Source: Solilutibacter pythonis
GTDB taxonomy: Bacteria > Pseudomonadota > Gammaproteobacteria > Xanthomonadales > Xanthomonadaceae
Reading direction: 5' to 3'
Length of the DNA stretch: 64,000 nucleotides
Assembly (NCBI RefSeq): GCF_003697345.1
Contig: NZ_RFLY01000014.1
Location: 1 to 64,000 of the forward strand
Shown: one piece after another, positions 1-7,402 of the stretch
How positions within the stretch are numbered: position 1 is the stretch's first letter
Layout of the letters: each line of letters opens with the position of its first letter
Translations under genes and position numbers: made by a program
Notes under the pieces: model-generated
The model's input: only the letters and a program-made list of their open reading frames with translations
Databases searched by the model: none
Told to the model about the DNA's origin: nothing

Positions 1-145
1 GAGGCGCCTTGAACTTGGATAGCTGATCGGAGGCTTGGTCGAAGCTGCGTAGATGTTCAGGCGTTGCCTCGTAGTGCGAGACATCGTCCATGGGTAAGCC
101 ATCCTGGCCCAGCATGAGGGAAACTTTATTACGGTGCTCGGTCAT
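1..145 (-). CDS. Unknown small protein, N-terminal part (cut by window edge)
   Basis: The first 48 codons of a gene that runs off the left edge. It starts at ATG 145 with a good Shine-Dalgarno (AGGGGAG, 8 nt upstream), just after the immunity-like gene at 151-687. The reading is a polar, non-hydrophobic protein with no signal peptide or recognisable motif. A second copy of the same N-terminus lies at 684-872 inside a tandem duplication. The copies match for about 46 codons and then diverge at the repeat boundary (about position 10). This copy, which continues outside the repeat, is therefore probably the original full-length gene and the other a truncated by-product. I do not recognise the family. 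Confidence 0.55.
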   Translation of the reverse strand, partial: MTEHRNKVSLMLGQDGLPMDDVSHYEATPEHLRSFDQASDQLSKFKAP

Positions 146-150
146 GTCGC

Positions 151-687
151 TCACTCCCCTTGGTAGGTTCTTGTCCAGGCCAGCAGTAGATCACTCCGGC
201 TTTCTTTTAATTCGGGATCGCCCGGCTGTTCATGTCTGGTCAAAATCCATGCTTTTATATAAATATTGATGATGCGATCATTGATTTCCAAATAAATTCG
301 TGCATGATGTTTCATGTAAGTGGCCCAGTACTCATGGACACTTTCGCGTGGCACGTTATGCAGGATTTCATGCCCCGGAAATACCGTCTCCAGGTCTATC
401 TCCGTTTCGCGTTCGATGCCATCCAATGCCGTCCATTTGATGTCGACAGGCGAAGGGAATCCGTGAGTCTCGAACGCTTCCGTACTGCCAAACGAAGCGC
501 TCCAGTTTTCCTTGGGGAGAGGTTTCCCAGAAGGTTCGTCGAGATATAAAGAGAGCTGGCGGCGATTGAAGATGATTCTGCACTTGAGTGTATTGAAGCA
601 ATATGCACCCAATGAATAACTATCGAACCGAAGTGGCCACGGCTCTTTCGGTTCTTTTCGTCTGAAAAGGTTGTCGATGATCTTCAT
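151..687 (-). CDS. Immunity-like hypothetical protein, copy 1
   Basis: A 178-residue protein, probably cytosolic: no signal peptide or membrane segment, many charged and aromatic residues. It is nearly identical to the product of 878-1414. By eye the two proteins differ at only six positions, all between residues 130 and 148 (R130W, Y132F, I135V, I139T, K145E, I148V). Its start codon overlaps the stop of the preceding truncated small gene (ATGA). The context suggests an immunity protein of a polymorphic toxin or secretion effector system: a small, GC-poor, duplicated gene downstream of a large-protein remnant. This is inference, because no named immunity domain is recognised. A structural accessory protein of unknown role is equally possible. 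Confidence 0.6.
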   Translation of the reverse strand: MKIIDNLFRRKEPKEPWPLRFDSYSLGAYCFNTLKCRIIFNRRQLSLYLDEPSGKPLPKENWSASFGSTEAFETHGFPSPVDIKWTALDGIERETEIDLETVFPGHEILHNVPRESVHEYWATYMKHHARIYLEINDRIINIYIKAWILTRHEQPGDPELKESRSDLLLAWTRTYQGE

Positions 688-872
688 GGTCTGGCTTCCT
701 GGGTGGAGGTGTTTTCACAGGGATAGCTGAGGGGTTTGAACTTGGATAGCTGATCGGAGGCTTGGTCGAAGCTGCGTAGATGTTCAGGCGTTGCCTCGTA
801 GTGCGAGACATCGTCCATGGGTAAGCCATCCTGGCCCAGCATGAGGGAAACTTTATTACGGTGCTCGGTCAT
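684..872 (-). CDS. Truncated copy of the small unknown protein
   Basis: ATG 872 (GTG 881 is also possible and would overlap the preceding stop) gives 62 residues. The first 46 match the gene starting at 145. The remaining codons are read from the duplicated leader of the downstream immunity-like gene, and the frame closes exactly over that gene's ATG (ATGA, 684-687). The C-terminus is therefore a product of the tandem duplication junction, and the protein is probably a non-functional fragment, although it keeps translational coupling through the array. The Shine-Dalgarno before ATG 872 (AGGGGAG) is intact. Confidence 0.5.
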   Translation of the reverse strand: MTEHRNKVSLMLGQDGLPMDDVSHYEATPEHLRSFDQASDQLSKFKPLSYPCENTSTQEARP

Positions 873-877
873 GTCGC

Positions 878-1414
878 TCACTCCCCTTGGTAGGTTCTTG
901 TCCAGGCCAGCAGTAGATCACTCCGGCTTTCTTTTAATTCGGGATCGCCCGGCTGTTCATGTCTGGTCAAAACCCATGCTTCAATATAAATATTGATGGT
1001 GCGATCATTGACTTCGAGAAAGATCCAGGCGTGGTGCTTCATGTAAGTGGCCCAGTACTCATGGACACTTTCGCGTGGCACGTTATGCAGGATTTCATGT
1101 CCCGGGAAGACCGTCTCCAGGTCTATCTCCGTTTCGCGTTCGATGCCATCCAATGCCGTCCATTTGATGTCGACAGGCGAAGGGAATCCGTGAGTCTCGA
1201 ACGCTTCCGTACTGCCAAACGAAGCGCTCCAGTTTTCCTTGGGGAGAGGTTTCCCAGAAGGTTCGTCGAGATATAAAGAGAGCTGGCGGCGATTGAAGAT
1301 GATTCTGCACTTGAGTGTATTGAAGCAATATGCACCCAATGAATAACTATCGAACCGAAGTGGCCACGGCTCTTTCGGTTCTTTTCGCCTGAAAAGGTTG
1401 TCGATGATCTTCAT
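878..1414 (-). CDS. Immunity-like hypothetical protein, copy 2
   Basis: The second 178-residue copy. ATG 1414 was chosen because it matches the start of copy 1; a longer frame extends upstream to 1759, but only as a shadow of the 1441-2241 remnant in another phase. The sequence is the same as copy 1 except for six substitutions clustered in residues 130-148, plus nearby synonymous changes around codons 101-106. It is the first intact gene downstream of the large-protein remnant at 1441-2241, the usual position for an immunity gene behind its toxin. The function is unassigned; the immunity role is an inference from context and from the focal divergence. Confidence 0.6.
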   Translation of the reverse strand: MKIIDNLFRRKEPKEPWPLRFDSYSLGAYCFNTLKCRIIFNRRQLSLYLDEPSGKPLPKENWSASFGSTEAFETHGFPSPVDIKWTALDGIERETEIDLETVFPGHEILHNVPRESVHEYWATYMKHHAWIFLEVNDRTINIYIEAWVLTRHEQPGDPELKESRSDLLLAWTRTYQGE

Positions 1415-1440
1415 GGTCTGGCTTCCTGGGTGGGGTGTTT

Positions 1441-2241
1441 TCACAGAGACGGCCGGTCTGGCGCTGTCCCCGCACGGATCGATGTTTGCCGTTCGCCACG
1501 GATGTTTGCGGCTGCTGCTCGTTTCCCTCGCGGCCAGCATAACCGGCGTGGTCTGTGGGTGTGGATGCCGTATTTGCCGGTGGCGTTCGGATCGAGCGCG
1601 AGGGCGGTGTTGGCCGGGTCGAGGCCGGCCCGGACGCGGGTGGTGTTCACCGCCAGATGGACGGCGGCCAGTGTTTCGGTATGGGGAGCCACGCCGTGGC
1701 TGGCATAGGTATTGGCCAGCTGGGCGAGGTCGCGTTGCTCCTGGGTCGGGGCCTGCCAAGTGGGCAGGGCGGCCATCGTCCGGGCGTGCTGGGCCAGTTG
1801 AGGTTGCAGGGCGGCGCGGGTGGCCGCGAGTTCGGCGGCGATAGGGCCAGTCGCTACTTCATCGCCGTGCCGCCACAGGCCATCGTCGCCGCGTTGGTAG
1901 GGGCGGGCGTTGGAGGCTTGCAGGTGGTCGGGGTCGCGGGCGGTGTGGATGGCGGCCGGGATGGAAACGGTCTCGATGTTCGCCCAACCATTGAGCCGGT
2001 GGGCCACGTCGTAGCGGGCGGCGAGGGCGGCGGGGCCGTGGGCGATATTGGCCTGGATGACGTCGGCGGCCTGGCGGTCGAGTTGGGCGGCGCGTTCGGG
2101 GGAGGCCACTTCCGGCTGATAGTGATAGCCGCCGTTGGGCCGCGCGTCGGTGGCGCGATTGCGCTGCCATTGCTGGGTATCGGGGTCGTGCAGCCAGGGG
2201 GCCGGGGTAAGGCTGGGGCGATCCTGGTCGTTGACGTCCAG
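1441..2241 (-). pseudogene. Start-less remnant of a large protein fused behind potI
   Basis: An open frame of 267 codons that begins directly after the TAA of potI, in the same phase, with no credible start codon or ribosome site. The first in-frame alternative start is a GTG near 2109. The reading is rich in Ala, Gln, His and Pro, with long helices and no membrane segment. It looks to me like an internal or C-terminal piece of the large modular secreted proteins (lipase- or toxin-like effectors) common in Xanthomonadaceae, but no catalytic motif is present and I cannot name it. The end of the frame coincides with the border of the tandem duplication, so its C-terminus has probably been replaced. 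It is best read as a rearrangement scar left when an effector/immunity cassette landed next to potI. Confidence 0.5.
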
Positions 2242-3054
2242 TTAGCGGGTATTTTCGGCCTTCGCTTCGCGGCGGTGCATGACGATGCCGGCAATCGCCA
2301 CGCCAGCGGCCACCACGGTGACGATTAGGGTCGCCAGTGCGTTGATTTCCGGTGTCACGCCGAGTTTGACTTTTGAATAGATCACCATCGGCAGGGTGCT
2401 GGCGCCGGGGCCGGAGGTGAAGCTGGCGATTACCAGGTCGTCCAGCGAGAGGGTGAAGGCCAGCAGCCAGCCGGCCACCAGCGCCGGGGCGATCAGCGGC
2501 AGGGTGATGAGGAAGAAGACCCGCCAGGGGCGGGCGCCGAGATCCATCGCGGCTTCTTCCAGGCTTTCGTCCAGGGCCACCATGCGCGAGCGCACCACCA
2601 CGGTGACGTAGCAGGCGGTGAGCGTGATGTGGGCGAGGGTGATGGTCAGCATGCCGCGCTCGGGCCAGCCCAACAGTTGTTGCAGGGCGACGAACAGCAG
2701 CAGCGAGGACAGACCGAGCATCACGTCCGGCATCACCATCGGCGAGGAGTTCATCAGGCTCAGCGTGCCGCGCCCGGGAAACTTGCCGAAGCGCGAGAGC
2801 GCCAGCCCGCTGGCGGTACCGATGCACACCGCGGCACTCGCCGAGATCGCGGCGATGGTCAGGCTGCGGCCGAGCGCGGTCATCAATTGCTCGTTCTGGA
2901 ACAGCGCCGTGTACCAGTGGATGGAGAAGCCGCCCCAGACCGTGGCGAGGCGGGAGGCGTTGAACGAATACACGATCATCGAGACGATCGGGATATAGAG
3001 AAAGGCGTAGCCCGCCAGCATCACCGCGCCCAGGCCCCAGTTGCGTCGTTTCAT
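2242..3054 (-). CDS. potI: Putrescine/polyamine ABC transporter permease PotI
   Basis: A 270-residue inner-membrane permease of the BPD_transp_1 family with about six hydrophobic segments and the EAA cytoplasmic loop (EEAAMDLGARPWRVF) that docks on the ATPase. It pairs with PotH to form the translocation channel of a polyamine importer. E. coli PotI has 281 residues, so the length is complete. Its ATG overlaps the potH stop codon (ATGA at 3051-3054), which indicates translational coupling. It is the last gene of potFGHI, and an unrelated remnant begins immediately after its TAA. The order SBP-ATPase-permease-permease favours the potFGHI (putrescine) rather than the potABCD arrangement; substrate specificity is inferred. 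Confidence 0.9.
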   Translation of the reverse strand: MKRRNWGLGAVMLAGYAFLYIPIVSMIVYSFNASRLATVWGGFSIHWYTALFQNEQLMTALGRSLTIAAISASAAVCIGTASGLALSRFGKFPGRGTLSLMNSSPMVMPDVMLGLSSLLLFVALQQLLGWPERGMLTITLAHITLTACYVTVVVRSRMVALDESLEEAAMDLGARPWRVFFLITLPLIAPALVAGWLLAFTLSLDDLVIASFTSGPGASTLPMVIYSKVKLGVTPEINALATLIVTVVAAGVAIAGIVMHRREAKAENTR

Positions 3055-4046
3055 GCGTGGGCCTCGCGCTCGGCGCGGCGGTTTTCGAAGTATTCGAACA
3101 GCAGGGTGGGGATGACGATCAACAGCAGCATCGCGATGGCGACCGCGGAGGCCACCGGCCAGTCGCGGTTGGTGAAGAACTCGGTCCAGAGCACGCGGCC
3201 GATGGTCAGCGCATCGGGGCCGCCGAGGATGTCGGGGATGACGAACTCGCCCACCGCCGGGATGAATACCAGGAGCGCGCCGGCGATGATGCCCGGCATC
3301 GACAGCGGCAGAGTGATGCGCAGGAACGATTGCCACGGACGAGCGCCGAGATCGGCGGCGGCTTCCAGCAGCGTGAAGTCCAGGCGCATCAGGGTGGCGG
3401 TGAGCGGCAGGATCATGAACGGTAGGTAGTTGTAGACGATGCCGATGTAGACCGCGAGATCGGTATGCAGGATGGCGCCGCCCGGATCGATGAGGCCAAG
3501 CGCCGCCAGCGCCTGCGAGGCCAGGCCATTGGCCTTGAGGATGCCGATCATGGCGTAGGTGCGCAGCAGCGAGCTGGTCCAGAACGGCAGGATCACCAGC
3601 ACCAGCAGCAAGAGCCGGAGTACCGGCCTGGCGCGTGCGATGCCGTAGGCGATGGGGTAGCCGAGCAATAGGCAGAGCAGGGTGGAGACGCTGGCGAACA
3701 GCAGCGATTTCAGATAAGCGGCGACGTAGAGCGGGTCCTGCAACAGCAGTGCGTAGGCCGAGGTGTGCAGGCGCAGGCTGGTGGCGCCCTCGGCCGTGGT
3801 TTCGAGCAGCGGCGTGTAGGGGGGCGATTGCCCGAACACCGCTTCGGCGAAGCTGATCTTCAGCACGATGAGGAATGGCACCGCGAAGAACAGCAGCAGC
3901 CACAGCACCGGCAGCATGGTGACGAGGAAACGGCCGCGCCGGGTGCGGAACTCCGTGCCCACCGCGCGGAACCAGCCGAACAGGTTGCGCACCACCTCGT
4001 CCCAGAACGACCATGCTCCTTGCGCGCGCGGGTCGTGCGCGTTCAT
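3051..4046 (-). CDS. potH: Putrescine/polyamine ABC transporter permease PotH
   Basis: A 331-residue inner-membrane permease. A cytoplasmic N-terminus of about 40 residues precedes the first membrane helix. A periplasmic loop follows, then five further helices with the EAA loop (LEAAADLGARPWQSF) near residue 225. It is the heterodimer partner of PotI. Its start overlaps the stop of potG (ATGA, 4043-4046) and its stop overlaps the start of potI, so potG, potH and potI are translationally chained. E. coli PotH (317 residues) is similar in length. It could equally carry spermidine, since sequence reading alone does not settle the substrate. Confidence 0.9.
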   Translation of the reverse strand: MNAHDPRAQGAWSFWDEVVRNLFGWFRAVGTEFRTRRGRFLVTMLPVLWLLLFFAVPFLIVLKISFAEAVFGQSPPYTPLLETTAEGATSLRLHTSAYALLLQDPLYVAAYLKSLLFASVSTLLCLLLGYPIAYGIARARPVLRLLLLVLVILPFWTSSLLRTYAMIGILKANGLASQALAALGLIDPGGAILHTDLAVYIGIVYNYLPFMILPLTATLMRLDFTLLEAAADLGARPWQSFLRITLPLSMPGIIAGALLVFIPAVGEFVIPDILGGPDALTIGRVLWTEFFTNRDWPVASAVAIAMLLLIVIPTLLFEYFENRRAEREAHA

Positions 4047-5185
4047 GCCGTGAGCACCACGGCGCTGGCCGCGCTCCAGGTCAGCCACAGGGTTTCCTCC
4101 CACTCGTAATGTGGCTCGGAGCTGCGTTCGATGTGGGTTTCCTGCACGCGGATCACCGTGCCGGATTCGGTTTCGACGTGGTAGATCGAGACATCGCCCA
4201 GATAGGCCACGTCGCGCACCTTGCCGACGGCGACGTTCTCGTCGCGTACTTCGGCCTCGTGGACGTCGATCTTCTCCGGCCGCACCGCCACGCTGACCGC
4301 CGTGCCCTCCGGCAGCGGGTCGGCCTGGCGGGCGAGGATGACGCCCCCGGCCACCGCTTCGCACTGGATGCGGGCGATGCCGCTCGTGGCGTCGTGCGCG
4401 AGCACCCGGCCCTCGAACACGTTGATACCGCCGATGAACTCGGCGACGAAACGGGTGGCCGGGTATTCGTACAGCGCCGCCGGTGTGGAAACCTGGACGA
4501 TGCGGCCGGCATCCATCACCGCGATGCGGGTGGACATGGTCATCGCCTCCTCCTGGTCGTGCGTCACCATCACGAAGGTGGTGCCGACCCGCTCCTGGAT
4601 GTTGACCAGTTCGAACTGGGTGCGTTCGCGCAGGCGCTTGTCGAGCGCGCCCAGCGGCTCGTCGAGCAGCAGCAGCTTGGGTTGTTTGGCCAATGCGCGG
4701 GCCAGCGCCACGCGCTGGCGCTGGCCGCCGGAAAGCTGGTCGGGTTTGCGGCCGCCCAGTTGCGGCATCTGCACCAGCTCCAGCATCTGCCGCACGCGGT
4801 CCTTGATCTCGCCGCCGGCCATGCCGTCCTGCTTCAGGCCGAAGGCGATGTTCTGCGCCACCGTCATGTGCGGGAACAGCGCGTAGCTCTGGAACATCAT
4901 GTTGACCGGCCGCTTGTACGGCGGCAGTGCGGTGACGTCGATGCCGTCGATCAGCACCCGGCCACTGTCCGGGGTTTCGAAGCCGGCCAGGACGCGCAGC
5001 AGCGTGCTCTTGCCGGAGCCGGAGCCGCCGAGCAGGGCGAAAAATTCGCCACGGTAGACGTCCAGCGAAATGTCGTCGCAGGCGTGCAGTTTGCCGTAGG
5101 TCTTGGTCACGGCCTCGATGCGGACGAAGGGTTTGGCGTCGGCGTCGCGCCAAGGCTCGACCGGGAGGGGGCGGGGCGAGCTCAT
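4043..5185 (-). CDS. potG: Putrescine/polyamine ABC transporter ATPase PotG
   Basis: A 380-residue ATP-binding subunit. It shows Walker A (GGSGSGKST, residues 53-61), a Q-loop, the ABC signature LSGGQ, Walker B (LLLLDEP) followed by the D-loop, and the H-loop His (VTHDQEEA). A C-terminal TOBE-type regulatory domain contains VRPEKIDV. The length matches E. coli PotG (377). It energises import through PotH-PotI. It starts 4 nt after the potF stop and overlaps potH, so the four genes form one transcript. Confidence 0.93.
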   Translation of the reverse strand: MSSPRPLPVEPWRDADAKPFVRIEAVTKTYGKLHACDDISLDVYRGEFFALLGGSGSGKSTLLRVLAGFETPDSGRVLIDGIDVTALPPYKRPVNMMFQSYALFPHMTVAQNIAFGLKQDGMAGGEIKDRVRQMLELVQMPQLGGRKPDQLSGGQRQRVALARALAKQPKLLLLDEPLGALDKRLRERTQFELVNIQERVGTTFVMVTHDQEEAMTMSTRIAVMDAGRIVQVSTPAALYEYPATRFVAEFIGGINVFEGRVLAHDATSGIARIQCEAVAGGVILARQADPLPEGTAVSVAVRPEKIDVHEAEVRDENVAVGKVRDVAYLGDVSIYHVETESGTVIRVQETHIERSSEPHYEWEETLWLTWSAASAVVLTA

Positions 5186-5189
5186 GCGC

Positions 5190-6335
5190 TCAGCGCCCGC
5201 TCTTGATCGCGGTCCAGGCGCGCACGCGCTGGCGTTGCATGCTTTCGGGCAGCGATTTCGGGTCGACCAGTTTGGCGCGCACCGCTTCCGGCGGATATAC
5301 GCCGGGATCGTTGGCGATGCCGGGATCGACCAGCGCGGTGGCGTCCTTGTTCGGGTTGGCGTAGGCCACTTCGTTGCTGACCGCCGCGATCACTTTCGGG
5401 TCGAGCAGGTAGTCGATGAAGGCCATCGCGTTGCTCGGGTGCCGGGCGTCCTTCGGCACCGCGATGACGTCGATCCAGCGGATCGCGCCTTCCTTCGGAA
5501 TCACGTAGCGGATGTCCGGCACCGACCGGCCGGCGGCTTTGGCGGCCTCCACCGCGACGTCGCGGGCCTGACCCACGTCGCCGGAATAGCCCATCGCCAC
5601 GCAGACGTCGCCATTGGCCAGGGCGTCCTTGTACTCGGCGTTGTTGAAATTGCGGATGTGGGGACGGATCGCGCCGTACACCCGCTTGACCCGCTCGATT
5701 TCGTCGGCGCTGCCGGCATTGGGGTCGCGGCCTTGCCAGATCAACGCGGCGCCGAAGGCTTCCTGGTCGTCGTCGAGCACGCTGATGCCGCATTGGGCGA
5801 GCTTGGCGGCATTGGCCGGGTCGAACAGCAGCGACCAGGAATCGATGGGCGCGTCCTCGCCCAGGATTTCCTTCACTTTGCCGACGTTGATGCCCAGGCC
5901 GGTCGTGCCCCACATGTAGGGCGCGACGTGGGCGTTGCCCGGATCGATGTCCTCCAGGCCCTTCAGGATCGCCGGGTCGAGGTGTCGCCAGTTCGGCAGT
6001 TTGGTCTTGTCCAGCGCGGCGTACATCCCGCCCTTGACCTGGCGCTGGGCGAACGGTCGCGCCGAGGGGAAGACCACGTCGTAGCCGGAATTGCCGGCGG
6101 AGAGCTTGGTTTCCAGCGTCTCGTTTTCGGAATAGACATCGTAGTTGACCTTGATGCCGGTCTGTTTCTCGAAATTGGCGATGGTGTCCGGGGCGACGTA
6201 ATCCGACCAGTTGTAGACGTTCAGCACCTTCTTCTCCGGGCCCGGAGGGGCGGCGGCGGTGTCGCCGGCGGGCTTGCCGCCACAGGCGGCAACGAGCAGG
6301 ACAACGCAGGCGAGCGGGGCAAGGCGCAGGGTCAC
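5190..6335 (-). CDS. potF: Polyamine-binding lipoprotein PotF
   Basis: A periplasmic solute-binding protein of the PotD/PotF family, 381 residues. The start is read as GTG 6335, preceded by GGAG at 6 nt; no in-frame ATG lies nearby. A short lipoprotein signal ends in LLVAAC with Cys18, so the protein should be membrane-anchored rather than free as in E. coli. The mature part opens with the family hallmark NVYNWSDYV and runs through two alpha/beta lobes. It captures putrescine or a related polyamine for PotGHI. It heads the operon and is divergent from the porin gene at 6468 across 132 bases. Confidence 0.88.
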   Translation of the reverse strand: MTLRLAPLACVVLLVAACGGKPAGDTAAAPPGPEKKVLNVYNWSDYVAPDTIANFEKQTGIKVNYDVYSENETLETKLSAGNSGYDVVFPSARPFAQRQVKGGMYAALDKTKLPNWRHLDPAILKGLEDIDPGNAHVAPYMWGTTGLGINVGKVKEILGEDAPIDSWSLLFDPANAAKLAQCGISVLDDDQEAFGAALIWQGRDPNAGSADEIERVKRVYGAIRPHIRNFNNAEYKDALANGDVCVAMGYSGDVGQARDVAVEAAKAAGRSVPDIRYVIPKEGAIRWIDVIAVPKDARHPSNAMAFIDYLLDPKVIAAVSNEVAYANPNKDATALVDPGIANDPGVYPPEAVRAKLVDPKSLPESMQRQRVRAWTAIKSGR

Positions 6336-6467
6336 GGGTGGCTCCGGGGTGAGATGTTCGATGCGAATTCTACGTGCTGAGCGCAGCCTTGCCGCGCAAT
6401 TCGGCGCGACGAAGGCGATGTCTGGCGCTATCGTATGCGCCTCTCGATTTCCGCCGTGGAGGCGATC

Positions 6468-7223
6468 ATGCGTGTTTCTTCTCTGGGCCTGGCCTTGAGC
6501 CTGTCGCTGCTGGCCGCGCCGGCTTTGGCGCAGGAGGTCGGGCCGGAGGTTGGGCGGGAGGCCGCCTGGACGCTTGGCGGCGGTGTCACCGGCGTCAGCG
6601 ATTACGTCTGGCGCGGGATTTCCCAGACCCGCGGCAAGCCGGCTTTGCAATTCGATCTCAACCTGAGCCATCGCAGCGGCTTCCATGCCGGGGTCTGGGC
6701 CTCGAACGTCGATTTCACCGCGACCGGCGACGAGAACGACGGCATCCGCTACGAGCTTGATCCCTACATCGGCTGGTCGGGCGAGGTGTTCGGCAACGGC
6801 AGCGAGCTGGAGCTGTCGCTGAGCCGCGTCACCTATCCACGCGCCAAACCGGGCTTCAACGTGAATTACACCGAGATAGAAGGCAAGCTGACCTTCCCGC
6901 AACACGTCTATGTCGGCCTCGCCTATTCGCCGGACATCTTCAAGCTGGGCGCGCGCGGCATTTATTACAACGCCGGTGTCGATCTGCCGTTGGGCGAATC
7001 CGGCTGGGGCCTGAAGGCGCAGGCCGGCCACTACGATCTGAAGAAGGCCGCTGGCGACAGTTACGACGATCTCCTGCTTGGCGTGAACCGGCAGTTCGGC
7101 CCGGTCAAGGCCGAACTGGCCTGGACGGATACGACGAGCTATGGCGAGGCGTTATCAGAAAACCTCGACGAAGCCAGTCAGGCCGGCGCGCGATGGGTGT
7201 TGAGCCTGGGCTGGGAGTTCTGA
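6468..7223 (+). CDS. TorF-family putative porin
   Basis: A 251-residue outer-membrane beta-barrel. ATG 6468 was chosen over the upstream frame start (6435) because GGAGG sits 6 nt before it and a clean signal peptide follows (cleavage after ALA, about residue 21). The mature N-terminus carries the family signature GVTGVSDYVWRGISQT, and alternating amphipathic strands lead to a C-terminal Phe (LGWEF), the usual signal for barrel assembly. The length is typical of the family (about 230-260). The substrate is unknown. It is divergent from potF and convergent with the MFS gene. Confidence 0.85.
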   Translation: MRVSSLGLALSLSLLAAPALAQEVGPEVGREAAWTLGGGVTGVSDYVWRGISQTRGKPALQFDLNLSHRSGFHAGVWASNVDFTATGDENDGIRYELDPYIGWSGEVFGNGSELELSLSRVTYPRAKPGFNVNYTEIEGKLTFPQHVYVGLAYSPDIFKLGARGIYYNAGVDLPLGESGWGLKAQAGHYDLKKAAGDSYDDLLLGVNRQFGPVKAELAWTDTTSYGEALSENLDEASQAGARWVLSLGWEF

Positions 7224-7342
7224 TCCGCCTTGCGCCGCTGCCGGTTATTGGTTACCCGAGGCTGAGGCCCATGTCCGGCCTGGGGTGACGATCGGTCTCC
7301 GGGCGGTGGTTTTATCCTGCCCGGCCTGACATTCATCCTGGG

Positions 7343-7380
7343 TGGCCCGGGCATCCGGTAACGGCCGGACGCCCGGGCCA
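7343..7380. terminator. Inverted repeat between convergent genes
   Basis: A perfect 10-bp GC stem (7343-7352 with 7371-7380), continued by a further 4-bp CCGG/CCGG pairing, lies between the ends of the porin gene and the MFS gene. There is no long T-run, so it is a probable bidirectional stop or an RNA-stabilising hairpin rather than a textbook intrinsic terminator. Confidence 0.5.
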
Positions 7381-7402
7381 TGTTTCCGGCGCGGCGGTGC
7401 GG

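Larger units (their letters stand above)
11..1447. repeat. Tandem direct duplication, 727-bp period
   Basis: Two head-to-tail units, about 11-720 and 738-1447, with a fixed offset of 727 bases (for example start codons at 687 and 1414, and at 145 and 872). Each unit carries one immunity-like gene plus the start of the small unknown gene. The units look nearly identical apart from a cluster of differences at roughly 250-390 against 977-1117. A young duplication with divergence confined to one patch suggests gene conversion from another homologue or focused diversification of the protein. The base composition is visibly more AT-rich than the neighbouring pot genes. Confidence 0.9.

Noticed and set aside
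232-1276. Two similar 105-codon plus-strand frames (232-549 and 959-1276)
   Set aside because: They are mirror images of the duplicated minus-strand gene. They repeat only because the DNA repeats, and they lack ribosome sites.
878-1759. 293-codon extension upstream of the second immunity-like gene
   Set aside because: The first 115 codons read the remnant region in the wrong phase and have no counterpart in copy 1. The shared ATG at 1414 is the consistent start.
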